Of a stretch of DNA of 64,000 bases, positions 35,295 through 43,336 are shown piece after piece. Position numbers and translations under genes: made by a program. Below the pieces are notes generated by a model. That model saw only the letters and a list, made by a program, of their open reading frames with translations. It searched no databases and was not told where the DNA came from. The stretch is taken from NCBI GenBank assembly GCA_016716765.1, contig JADJVA010000025.1, forward strand, positions 496,001 to 560,000. Direction: 5' to 3'. How positions within the stretch are numbered: the first letter of the stretch is position 1; every line of letters starts with the position of its first letter. The stretch comes from Bdellovibrionales bacterium (GTDB lineage: Bacteria; Bdellovibrionota; Bdellovibrionia; Bdellovibrionales; UBA1609).

Positions 35295-36050
35295 ATGATG
35301 GATTTCATTTTTACAGCAGAGGGCCTTACGGCTCTGGCGACTCTTTCGGTGATGGAAATCGTTTTGGGGATAGATAATATTATTTTTATTTCTATTCTGG
35401 TATCTCAACTTCCCTCTGTTCAACAAAAGAAAGCCCGATCTCTGGGAATTTTTTTGGCGCTTTTTTTGAGACTTATCCTCTTGTTTTCAATCACCTGGAT
35501 AATGGGGCTGAAGGAGCCATTTTTTACTCTTTTTGAAAAGTCCTTTTCCGGAAGAGATTTGATTCTTCTGGGCGGCGGGCTTTTTTTGATTTTTAAGTCA
35601 ACCATCGAAATCCACAATAAGGTTGAGAGATCCGAGGAGGTGGCGAGCATTCACAGCCCCAGTGCGAGGGGATTTTTTTTAGTACTTTTCCAGATCATTG
35701 TTTTGGATCTTGTTTTCTCATTCGATTCAGTTATTACGGCAGTAGGGATGGTACAACAGGTGCCAATCATGATTACGGCGATGTCTTTGGCGATGCTAGT
35801 GATGCTACTGTCGGCGGGAGCTATTTCAGGTTTTGTGGATAGACATCCCACGGTTAAGATTTTGGCATTGTCTTTTCTATTGATGATAGGAGTGATGTTG
35901 GTCGTAGAGGGAATGGGCGGACACGTGAGTAAGGCATATATTTACTTTTCCATGTTTTTTTCGCTATCCGTCGAGTTATTGAATTTGCGATACCGGATGA
36001 ATCGCCCTTTGCCAGGGATCAAACTTGAAGCCAAAAGGGAGGCGAAATGA
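35295..36050 (+). CDS. TerC-family integral membrane protein (metal exporter type)
   Basis: About 251 residues with seven membrane helices. 'TLSVMEIVLGIDNIIFISIL' and 'IVLDLVFSFDSVITAVGMV' are the paired TerC motifs with the conserved Asp residues. The family (Alx, YjbE, TerC) is linked to manganese efflux and to alkaline pH or tellurite responses. AAGGGG precedes ATG 35295/35298; the longer frame from 35178 lacks a plausible start. It overlaps the next gene by four bases (ATGA). Confidence 0.9.
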   Translation: MMDFIFTAEGLTALATLSVMEIVLGIDNIIFISILVSQLPSVQQKKARSLGIFLALFLRLILLFSITWIMGLKEPFFTLFEKSFSGRDLILLGGGLFLIFKSTIEIHNKVERSEEVASIHSPSARGFFLVLFQIIVLDLVFSFDSVITAVGMVQQVPIMITAMSLAMLVMLLSAGAISGFVDRHPTVKILALSFLLMIGVMLVVEGMGGHVSKAYIYFSMFFSLSVELLNLRYRMNRPLPGIKLEAKREAK

Positions 36051-37051
36051 AGAACAGAATGAAGTCGGAAAATAATTTGAATCAGTATTGCCTCTTGTTT
36101 CTGTCGGCGGTGGCGGCCACGGGAGCTCTGATTTACACCCGTACCATTATGATCCCGTTTGTCTTTAGTATTTTCTTTTTTGCTTTGACCTCTCCGACGG
36201 TCAAATGGTTGCAAAATCGAACACGGCTCCCCCGATGGCTTGCTCTCACTTTTGTTTTTTTGAGTGTTTGTTTGGTGAGTGTCGGCCTTATCTTAATCAT
36301 TACATCCTCAATCGGGAACTTTGTAAGTGGTGCTGAATCATATAAAATTCGTTTGTTTGAGCTCTTTGCGACTGTGCTTGAAAAAGCAGGGGATTATGGT
36401 TTTTCCTCAGATAAGGAATCTATCATTGCCCAGCTAAAGGATCTCCCTGTTTTTGCATTTTTGCGGACGCTGACCGCAGAAATAACAGTGCTGTTCAGCA
36501 ATTTCTTTTTGATCTTAATTTTTTTGATTTTTCTTCTGGCTGGGGAAAGTGCTGAGCGAAAGCCTCATCCAGTCTTAGACGAAGTGTTGAACAAGATTTC
36601 CCGATATTTGGTTTTGAAATCTTTGCTTTCTCTCGTCACTGGAGTGGGAGTTACTCTGATCTTGATTGCCTTTGATGTTGAATTGGCGGTTCTCATCGGG
36701 CTTCTGACTTTTCTGCTGAATTTTATTCCAAACGTTGGGTTTCTTCTTTCAACAGTTTTGCCCTTGCCTCTCATTTTCATTGAGTATGGATTTGGGGGGA
36801 GATTTTTAGCTGTCTTAATCCTTTCACTCATGGTGCAGTTGATAATGGGAAATTTTTTAGAGCCGAGGTATTTGGGAGAAAGCATGGATCTTCATCCTGT
36901 TACCATACTTGTGTTTCTTATATTTTGGGGTTTGGTTTGGGGGGTTGCTGGTATGTTTTTGGCAGTTCCAATTACAGCGGTGATGAAAATTGTTTTGGAT
37001 CGGTTCTCGACGACAAAACCCGTTGCGGAGCTCTTGGCGGGGCGTTTCTAG
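36047..37051 (+). CDS. AI-2E/PerM-family transporter
   Basis: 334 residues, about eight membrane helices with a soluble segment near 100-150. Family motifs are 'IPFVFSIFFFALTSPTVKWLQNR' near the N-terminus, 'LIGLLTFLLNFIPNVGFLLSTVLPLPLIFI' and 'IMGNFLEPRYLGESMDLHPVTILVFLIFWGLVWGVAGMFLAVPITAVMKI'. Members transport autoinducer-2 or act as Na+/H+ antiporters. Overlap with terC implies an operon; a joint role in ion homeostasis is inferred. Confidence 0.92.
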   Translation: MKNRMKSENNLNQYCLLFLSAVAATGALIYTRTIMIPFVFSIFFFALTSPTVKWLQNRTRLPRWLALTFVFLSVCLVSVGLILIITSSIGNFVSGAESYKIRLFELFATVLEKAGDYGFSSDKESIIAQLKDLPVFAFLRTLTAEITVLFSNFFLILIFLIFLLAGESAERKPHPVLDEVLNKISRYLVLKSLLSLVTGVGVTLILIAFDVELAVLIGLLTFLLNFIPNVGFLLSTVLPLPLIFIEYGFGGRFLAVLILSLMVQLIMGNFLEPRYLGESMDLHPVTILVFLIFWGLVWGVAGMFLAVPITAVMKIVLDRFSTTKPVAELLAGRF

Positions 37052-37108
37052 GCCAGTATTCTTTCAGATCGTGACGGCGTCATGAGCTTTTTTTATCGTG
37101 GGGCGTGC

Positions 37109-37462
37109 ATGTGGCAGACAGTTGTGCTTTTAGGTGTGTCGAATATTTTTATGACCTATGCCTGGTATGGGCACCTCAGGGATTTTAAGGGTAGGGCTCT
37201 CATCTTGGCTATTCTTGTGAGCTGGGGAGTGGCCTTTTTTGAGTATTGCTTCCAAGTGCCGGCGAATCGCATTGGATCCGAATATTTTACCTTGCCGCAA
37301 CTCAAGGTTATTCAAGAGATCATCACAATGACCGTATTTTCTGGTTTTGCCATCTTCTATATGGGGGCTCCTCTGAGTCGAAACTATCTTTACGCTTCAG
37401 TCTGCTTGATTGCCGCAGCTTATTTTATTTTTCGAGATGGCCTTCCTCCCGTTGGAGGTTGA
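37109..37462 (+). CDS. DUF486 small membrane protein
   Basis: About 117 residues, four membrane helices, DMT-like fold. 'LLGVSNIFMTYAWYGHLRDF', 'SWGVAFFEYCFQVPANRIGSEYFTLPQLKVIQEIITMTVFSGFAIFYMG' are diagnostic of DUF486. ATG 37109 gives the usual family length and N-terminus; the in-frame ATG 37082 adds nine residues. Its stop is seven bases before the large inverted repeat element. Confidence 0.9.
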   Translation: MWQTVVLLGVSNIFMTYAWYGHLRDFKGRALILAILVSWGVAFFEYCFQVPANRIGSEYFTLPQLKVIQEIITMTVFSGFAIFYMGAPLSRNYLYASVCLIAAAYFIFRDGLPPVGG

Positions 37463-37468
37463 AGCACA

Positions 37469-38075
37469 TTTAAACTGGCCCGCTTGATCGTTGTTCCAAA
37501 CTCCAAGGGACCCTGACTTAACTAAATCTCAGGAATCCAGGATCTTCAAACATGCGTCCGGCAGCAGCGCTCACGTTGTGAGCACTGCACCAAGCCGAAC
37601 TCGATCCTGAACCCCTGAGATTTAGTTAAGCCAGCTCCTTGTGTGTTGGACACAACAGAATCACCGAAGGCTTGCGGGCCAACCGCAGAATTAAGATTGG
37701 GATCTTTCGTTGCACGGGGGGGGGGGGGGGGTCACCAAAAATGAAACTTCCGAACGACGGTGGTGCAACTTATTTTTATGAGTCTAGACACCCTCCTTAT
37801 CACCAGATCATCTGACAGTGAGAGCTTCCAAAAGGAAGATTTTGATTTTGATACAGTGGTTGGCCCGCAAGCCTTCGGTGATTCTGTTGTGTCCAAAAGA
37901 CACAGGGAGCTGGCTGAACTAAATCTCAGGGGTTCAGGATCGAGTTCGGCTTGGTGCAGTGCTCACAACGTGAGCGCTGCTGCCGGACGCATGTTTGAAG
38001 ATCCTGGATTCCTGAGATTTAGTTAAGTCAGGGTCCCTTGGAGTTTGGAACAACGATCAAGCGGGCCAGTTCAAA
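37469..38075. repeat. 607-bp nested inverted-repeat element with G16 centre
   Basis: Left arm 37469-37684 and right arm 37858-38075 are inverted copies, about 215 bp each, differing at only four or five positions including a 2-base indel. Each arm itself contains an imperfect 114-bp hairpin: in the left arm CTTAACTAAATCTCAGG (37517-37533) pairs perfectly with CCTGAGATTTAGTTAAG (37614-37630), with GCTCAC/GTGAGC at its tip. The 173-bp centre has GTTGCAC (37709-37715) and GTGCAAC (37763-37769) inverted around a run of 16 G (37716-37731). Outer ends read TTTAAACTGGCC. No transposase or tRNA is present; no target duplication is evident. It fills the whole space between two convergent genes. It could be a MITE-like element or a structured RNA/DNA locus. 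Confidence 0.9.
37716..37731 (+). repeat. Homopolymer run of 16 G
   Basis: Sixteen consecutive G at the centre of the inverted-repeat element. Such runs are rare in bacterial chromosomes, slip during replication, and can form quadruplexes. It could alternatively be an assembly artefact at the tip of a palindrome. Confidence 0.85.
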
Positions 38076-38547
38076 AGTAGTACCTGGCACCCACGCCTAA
38101 ATTAGCAGCTAGGCCGGTATCTTCTATCAGGTCAACAATCAGTGCCACTTCGCAAAATATGTCTACTGGACTTGATCGGACTTTATAAAGAAATCCGCCC
38201 GATAGACGGGGGCCAAAATTATAGTCGTCTTGGCGAGATTTAATCTGTATGCGAGCTCCCAATCCCCAAAAGGAATCGATTCCCACGCCGTCGATATGGA
38301 GAGTTTTTTGGTGGTGTCGCAGAAATGTTGAGTGAAAATAGGTACGGTGCCCTCCAAAATTGAAGGCTAAGACAGCATCTATGGACTGGTTTTGGCTGGT
38401 AAAGTAGTTCCCGGAAATCCCGATGGGAGCACCAATCACAAGGCCCAAGCCCAGCTCACGGGCATCGGCGGTAGCATTGAGAAGAGTGAGTAGAAAAATG
38501 AAGGAAAAGGATATAGACCAGATTGTAGAAGAGGGAAATCGTTGCAC
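38071..38547 (-). CDS. Small outer-membrane beta-barrel protein
   Basis: 158 residues with a signal peptide (cleavage near 'ATADA', about residue 29). The mature part has short strands typical of eight-stranded barrels: 'LGLGLVIGAPIGISGNYF', 'SIDAVLAFNFGGHRTYFHSTFLRH', 'GLGARIQIK', 'AANLGVGARYYF'. It ends in Phe. GTG 38547 has GAAGGAG six bases upstream. Its stop codon lies within the last bases of the inverted-repeat element. Function unknown. Confidence 0.8.
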   Translation of the reverse strand: MQRFPSSTIWSISFSFIFLLTLLNATADARELGLGLVIGAPIGISGNYFTSQNQSIDAVLAFNFGGHRTYFHSTFLRHHQKTLHIDGVGIDSFWGLGARIQIKSRQDDYNFGPRLSGGFLYKVRSSPVDIFCEVALIVDLIEDTGLAANLGVGARYYF

Positions 38548-38745
38548 GAGAATCTCCTTCGAAGAATTTTCAAGAATGTCTTGTGTCTCTCAAGAGTTCC
38601 CATTCTACTTGGAAATGGATTATCATAAAGTAAAACTTCATTTGATTGCAAATAGGGATGACCTCCCTTATGGATAGCGAGGGTATATTGAGAGGGACTG
38701 TTTTGGGCCTTTCAATTGGCGAAATGAATCAGGGGGTGAGAGCTC

Positions 38746-39282
38746 ATGAAGGCAGGTAGGAAATCCTCAGTTAAAATTGGAAAAATCGATTTTAAAAAAT
38801 GGACGGTCACTTCTCTGATTGTCTTTTTTTTGATCGTTTTTGATCAGGTTATGAAAGAAGTAGCAATATTCTATCTTCGGGGTCAGCCACTGCAATCTTT
38901 TTTTGGAGATGTTTTTCGTCTTCAATATGCTGAAAATAAGGGTGCTTTTCTGAGCCTGGGATCGAATTTATCGGGGCCCTCTCGATTTTGGATTTTAGGA
39001 GTCATTGTTCTTGTTTTTTTAAGTCTCTATGCCTATCAATTGCTGAAGGGTTCGCCAACGAAGCTTGTGGTTTTTGGGATTTCTTTTGTTATGGGAGGAG
39101 GGGTTAGTAATTTGTTGGATCGCTTTTTTCGCGCAGAAGGTTCAGTTATTGATTTTATGAATATGGGTATCGGCAATTTGAGAACGGGAATCTTTAATGT
39201 TGCAGATATGGCCATCGTTGTCGGAGTCAGTCTTCTTTTTTATGACTCCTGGCGAGTCAAACGACAAGAGAAAAAGGCCTGA
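38746..39282 (+). CDS. lspA: Lipoprotein signal peptidase (signal peptidase II)
   Basis: 178 residues, four membrane helices, with a basic N-terminal extension of about 20 residues. Motifs: 'FLIVFDQVMKEVA', 'YAENKGAFLSLGSNL', 'GGGVSNLLDRFF' (catalytic Asp), 'VIDFMNMGIGNLRTGIFNVADMAIVVG' (second catalytic Asp). It cleaves prolipoproteins at the lipidated Cys, matching the several lipoproteins in this window. AGGGGGTG precedes the ATG. Confidence 0.95.
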   Translation: MKAGRKSSVKIGKIDFKKWTVTSLIVFFLIVFDQVMKEVAIFYLRGQPLQSFFGDVFRLQYAENKGAFLSLGSNLSGPSRFWILGVIVLVFLSLYAYQLLKGSPTKLVVFGISFVMGGGVSNLLDRFFRAEGSVIDFMNMGIGNLRTGIFNVADMAIVVGVSLLFYDSWRVKRQEKKA

Positions 39283-39302
39283 GGCCAGAGTCCAGTGTAA
39301 CA

Positions 39303-40280
39303 TTAATTCCCATATAAAAAGAATAGGCGCTCTCGATCCACTGCACTTAATCCGATGAGTGTGGGAGTAAGCTGAACTTGACCGATTGGTTTCAGGGTTG
39401 TGTCCCCAGGAACTTTGGCAAAGGCAGTGGGAGGGTAGAGCATGGCTGAGAGTGGATCAAAGTCAAAAACACTGCCGCGATATTCATGAATAAGTGAGTC
39501 AGGCACCTCGGCAAACTGTGGCCAATAAAGGGGATCTATGTTGTTCCAAACGATCTCCAGATAATGAGTGCGATCTGGTCGTGAATGCTCATGAACAAAT
39601 CCGAGGGCATGCATGAGCTCATGAATAAGTTCTTGGCGTCCACATTTATCAGCAACCATAATAGGTTGTTTGCCACCCGTGCGACCAATATAAGAGGCGC
39701 AGTGTGTGTCATGAGGAATAAAAACAACTGCATCCTCGTCCTTGATTTGAATCGGAACAAAGCGAATGACCGTATTCTCATTAAAATAGTTAATTGCTTT
39801 CATCACTCGGTCCGGATCCTTGAGATCTTTATGGATCGCATAGGGAATAACATTGGAATCCCAAAGCAAGGGCTTTTCTGGACGGTGCTGAGCCCTTTTT
39901 AATTCTCCGGCTCCTTCAACCTTGCCCAAGAGCACATCACCGTAGGCAATCGCCCAATCATTGTAGATATCGTATGTGATAAGAGATGATTTTTCCTTAA
40001 AGGGATTCGAGTCGGCAATTCGGTTCTTATGAGGAACAGCAGGTTTGAGAGGTATTTGTTTATCCTTATTAGGGGGATATTCGAAATTTACGTGCTCGTT
40101 TTCATTTCTGAGAGCCGAACCTTGGGAGACAGAAACTTGATGTTGAGGCTGCACTTGAGGATCCACCAGAGGAATTGATAATTTGGGCTCCCCGATTTGG
40201 CGAGGTCTAACCTGAACCCACCAAAGGTAACCAAAGGCGCCAGCGACTAAGGATAGGACCAAAACCCCTTTTATCTTCAT
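39303..40280 (-). CDS. Astacin-like (M12A) zinc metalloprotease, exported
   Basis: 325 residues. An N-terminal signal anchor (about 5-22) and a pro-like segment rich in Pro/Gln precede the protease. The astacin zinc motif is complete: HELMHALGFVHEHSRPDR (His 220, Glu 221, His 224, His 230, then EHSRPDR). The Met-turn is 'FDPLSAMLYPPTAF', with Leu-Tyr where SxMHY is usual. Cys residues flank the motif ('DTHCASYIG', 'DKCGRQE'). It is probably periplasmic or secreted and acts on proteins. ATG overlaps the stop of the ilvE gene. Confidence 0.9.
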   Translation of the reverse strand: MKIKGVLVLSLVAGAFGYLWWVQVRPRQIGEPKLSIPLVDPQVQPQHQVSVSQGSALRNENEHVNFEYPPNKDKQIPLKPAVPHKNRIADSNPFKEKSSLITYDIYNDWAIAYGDVLLGKVEGAGELKRAQHRPEKPLLWDSNVIPYAIHKDLKDPDRVMKAINYFNENTVIRFVPIQIKDEDAVVFIPHDTHCASYIGRTGGKQPIMVADKCGRQELIHELMHALGFVHEHSRPDRTHYLEIVWNNIDPLYWPQFAEVPDSLIHEYRGSVFDFDPLSAMLYPPTAFAKVPGDTTLKPIGQVQLTPTLIGLSAVDRERLFFLYGN

Positions 40281-41338
40281 GCCGAGACAATCCAGCCCGC
40301 TGGGGCTGGTCGACGAGCTCTTTGTAGGTCTTTAAGATTTTGCCTCAATAATGTTGTGATGGGGCCATCAGGGGCTTTGAGCGGATAAACAGTTCCATCA
40401 GCTTCTCCCAGGAGCTCCACGGCAGTAATGCCGGCAGCTGTTCCAGAAATAAAACACTCAGAGCATAGGCCTGATTCTATTTGCGAAGTCAGTTCATTGA
40501 TAGGGATGGGCCTTTCTTCAACTCGAAGACCTAGCTCACCTGCTAAATAGATAATTGAATCTCGAGTAATACCGGCCAATATCGAATCACTCAGAGGAGG
40601 AGTGACGACACAGTTATCAATGACTGCAAAAAAGTTCATACCCGTCATTTCTTCAATGTATTTTCCGGTCATTGAATCCAGCCAAAGTGACTGGTGAAAG
40701 CCCTGTGCTTTGATTTTACGATCGCTCAGTAAACTGGAAGCATAGTTGCCGGCCGTTTTCACAGAGCCAGTTCCTCCGGGAGATGCGGCTCGTCGATATT
40801 GCCTTTCAATCATAACCTTGACTCCCCCAGGGGCCGAAAAATAGTTGCCCGACGGAGAACCTATCAGAAGAAAAAGGTAGGAGTTAGCTGGTCTGACTCC
40901 GAGACCGACCTGTGATGCGATCATGAAAGGACGCAAATAGAGGTTGAAATTATCTCCCTCCGGAACTAGCGGGGTGGCGAGACTCGAAAATTGAACGACT
41001 GATTCGAGAAAGCTTTCAACGGGGAAAGGGGGCATTGCTAGTCGTTCTGCGGAGCGATTGAATCTGTGCGCGTGGTCCAAGGGGCGAAACAGATTGAGGC
41101 CATTTGTTCCTCTATAGGCTTTGAGTCCCTCAAAAATTGTCTGACCATAATGAAACACCATGGCAGCAGGATCGAGAGAGAGTTCTTTGTATGGTTGAAG
41201 CTCAAGAGATTGCCAAGAGCCTTCTTGAAAAGAACCTTTAATCATAAATGGGCAGAAGAATTTTCCGAATCCCCACTCCGCAGGTAGCTGAGTTTTCGAA
41301 ATTAGGCTGTGAATAGATGGATCTATCTGAAGGTTCAA
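40277..41338 (-). CDS. ilvE: Branched-chain amino acid aminotransferase (class IV)
   Basis: 353 residues, the longer ilvE type. Visible features are 'MVFHYGQTIFEGLKAYRG', 'LYLRPFMIASQVGLGVRPA', PLP Lys in 'GTGSVKTAGNYASSL' (K194), 'IEEMTGMNFFAVID' and 'ECFISGTAAGITAVELLG'. It performs the last step of Ile/Leu/Val synthesis, or their breakdown. TTG start has GGAG seven bases upstream overlapping the stop region of the preceding gene. It overlaps the downstream protease gene by four bases. Confidence 0.93.
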   Translation of the reverse strand: MNLQIDPSIHSLISKTQLPAEWGFGKFFCPFMIKGSFQEGSWQSLELQPYKELSLDPAAMVFHYGQTIFEGLKAYRGTNGLNLFRPLDHAHRFNRSAERLAMPPFPVESFLESVVQFSSLATPLVPEGDNFNLYLRPFMIASQVGLGVRPANSYLFLLIGSPSGNYFSAPGGVKVMIERQYRRAASPGGTGSVKTAGNYASSLLSDRKIKAQGFHQSLWLDSMTGKYIEEMTGMNFFAVIDNCVVTPPLSDSILAGITRDSIIYLAGELGLRVEERPIPINELTSQIESGLCSECFISGTAAGITAVELLGEADGTVYPLKAPDGPITTLLRQNLKDLQRARRPAPAGWIVSA

Positions 41339-41340
41339 AT

Positions 41341-42516
41341 TTAGACTCCTGAATTGAGCGCTTGAAAACGATCCATAAAAGCAAGTAGGCGATCGATGTC
41401 AGAGCGATTGTTAAAAAAATGCGTGGCAATTCTTAGGCCACCTTGACGAAAACTCACATGGATATTGTTCTCTGTTAAGTAATAGAGGAGCTTCTCTGCA
41501 TTTGGAACTCTCAAGAGAACGATCCCACTGTTAAATGTGTTCGTGTCGCCTTTACGGGACCTTTTACTCAGGATTTCAACGGAGGGCAACTTGTCTTGAA
41601 TTTCTTCCACGAGATATTCAGAGAGTTCAAGAATCCTCTGGCTAATTGATTCGGCCCCGATGCGGTTCAGTTCTCTTATTTGGTTGCGAAGAGCCGCAAT
41701 GGTCGCAATGGGCGGAACTCCCAGTTCAAAGGCGCGGGCAGTCTGCGCAAGATCAACGTGAAAATTATCCATGTTCATTGGTTTTCTGACCCCGAGCCAT
41801 CCGGCCAGAGGCCAGCGGGCTTCTTGATGTAGTTTTTCATCCAGAAACATCAGAGAGAGCCCAAAACCGCAACACATCCATTTATGGCAACTGGCGGCAA
41901 GTGCTGTGATGCCCGAGTGAACGGTTCGAACGGGAAAGGCCCCGAGCGATTGAGTGGCGTTGACAATCAAATAAGATTGAGAACGACGGCAGAGATCACC
42001 TAAAACATCTAAATTCTGTCGAAAGCCAGTACCGTATTGAACCGCGCTCGTCAAAGTGATGGAAGGGGGAGACATGGTTAAGGTTTTTTCTAGATCTACA
42101 GCAGAAACCTGATTGACCTGGAAACCATGATGTATCCAAGCCAGCGTCGTCGATGGAAACTCTTCTTTGCAGGTGAGGACTGACAGAGGCTTTTTTTGCC
42201 TAAGAAGAAGTTCTTTAAAGGTCATGGCCAGTAAATTCATGGCAAGACTTGTGTTGCTCGTGAAGGCAATTTCAGATTCGTTGTGAGCTCCGATAAAAGG
42301 AACTATATCATTTCGACTTTCCTCAATTTCTTCCAGTGTTTTGAGCCAATGAATATCGCCATGTTCGAGTAGCTCAGAATAATGCGTCTGATAAGCCTTC
42401 CACGCAGCTTGTGATAAGGGACCTGCGGCGGCAGTCAGCAAATAAGTTTGATTCTGTGCAGCGGGAAATTGAGCCCGCTCCATTTCCCAATTTGGGGACA
42501 TCTTTGTACCATCCAT
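41341..42516 (-). CDS. Class V aminotransferase / cysteine desulfurase-like PLP enzyme
   Basis: 391 residues. The fold type I order is clear: 'EIAFTSNTSLAMNLLA', 'VNATQSLGAFPV' (Asp replaced by Asn in the usual 'DxxQSxG' strand), PLP Lys in 'AASCHKWMCCGFGLSLMFL' and 'FRQGGLRIATHFFNNRSDIDRLL' at the end. The Asn for Asp at the pyridine-nitrogen contact is unusual but occurs in isopenicillin-N-epimerase-like members. Reaction unknown. It lies directly before ilvE, so a joint amino acid role is possible. Confidence 0.8.
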   Translation of the reverse strand: MDGTKMSPNWEMERAQFPAAQNQTYLLTAAAGPLSQAAWKAYQTHYSELLEHGDIHWLKTLEEIEESRNDIVPFIGAHNESEIAFTSNTSLAMNLLAMTFKELLLRQKKPLSVLTCKEEFPSTTLAWIHHGFQVNQVSAVDLEKTLTMSPPSITLTSAVQYGTGFRQNLDVLGDLCRRSQSYLIVNATQSLGAFPVRTVHSGITALAASCHKWMCCGFGLSLMFLDEKLHQEARWPLAGWLGVRKPMNMDNFHVDLAQTARAFELGVPPIATIAALRNQIRELNRIGAESISQRILELSEYLVEEIQDKLPSVEILSKRSRKGDTNTFNSGIVLLRVPNAEKLLYYLTENNIHVSFRQGGLRIATHFFNNRSDIDRLLAFMDRFQALNSGV

Positions 42517-42623
42517 CTAAGATTAGCAGAATGGCGGTGATTCTAGCTGTGTAATGGTCAATCATCAATCCTAAAATACTTGGCAGGAAAGTGGTCATTG
42601 GCCGATTGTTGGGTGTCTTGGTT

Positions 42624-43307
42624 TTAGAAGGGGCGTTGCATTTGTGCCAAAGATCCATCCTTCATGTAGGACCAATACCACCTGAAGACATTTAAATCAG
42701 AAAGTTTTGGTTTCTTTCCATAGCAAAAAAAGGAGTAGAGAGCTTCAACTTCTTTGAGATCAACTTGTACGAATCCTTCCGAACTTGTCGCTGGCAGGAG
42801 GTGGGCAAATCGGCGAGTCTCAGATGCGTAGATCGTCGAGAGAATTCGAGCCTTTTTCTGGTAGGATTTTTCGGTGAGATGAATTCGCAAAGAGGGGAAT
42901 GCGTTGTAAGCAGAACTGAATACAGGGACTTTCGTAAAAAATGCCCGGTGAACCGCAAGAGAGACGTCTTGATGGTGAGGATGTCCGTACTCTCCCAGAA
43001 TATTGTGGGTAAAAACTCTGTGGGGAGTTAAGACCAAGTTGAGTTTTTGAATCAGAGTTGCAACATCTAGTCGTTTTTCATAGAGATCTGGATATTTCCA
43101 CCAATGGGCCTTTGCAACACCCAGTTCCTTGCAGGCGCTTAAAAACTGGCGATGACGGCGTCGGCCCATTCCGTCGGCATTGCCATCTGTTACGCAGATC
43201 ACTTCCCAGGGCCTTTGGCGAGGGCGACTTTGGATAAGGCCTGAAAAAAATAGAGTTTCGTCATCGGGATGAGCTGTAATGATAAGATCTGATTTTTTTC
43301 TTTTCAT
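42624..43307 (-). CDS. PIG-L/LmbE-family N-deacetylase
   Basis: 227 residues. Zinc motif 'IITAHPDDETLFFSG' (His-Pro-Asp-Asp) and second motif 'EYGHPHHQDVSLAVHRAFF' (HPHHxD) are intact. The family removes acetyl groups from GlcNAc-containing lipids, mycothiol precursors or sugars. GAGGAG precedes the ATG by a few bases. It is divergent from a NagB-like gene with only 29 bp between start codons, which suggests a shared amino sugar role. Confidence 0.9.
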   Translation of the reverse strand: MKRKKSDLIITAHPDDETLFFSGLIQSRPRQRPWEVICVTDGNADGMGRRRHRQFLSACKELGVAKAHWWKYPDLYEKRLDVATLIQKLNLVLTPHRVFTHNILGEYGHPHHQDVSLAVHRAFFTKVPVFSSAYNAFPSLRIHLTEKSYQKKARILSTIYASETRRFAHLLPATSSEGFVQVDLKEVEALYSFFCYGKKPKLSDLNVFRWYWSYMKDGSLAQMQRPF

Positions 43308-43336
43308 ATGCTCCTCTTCAAGAAATAATTGTGCCT

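Noticed and set aside
37760..38026. 88-codon open frame inside the inverted-repeat element
   Set aside because: It lies across the centre and right arm of the palindrome, has no ribosome site, and its sequence is the mirror of the left arm; not a protein gene.
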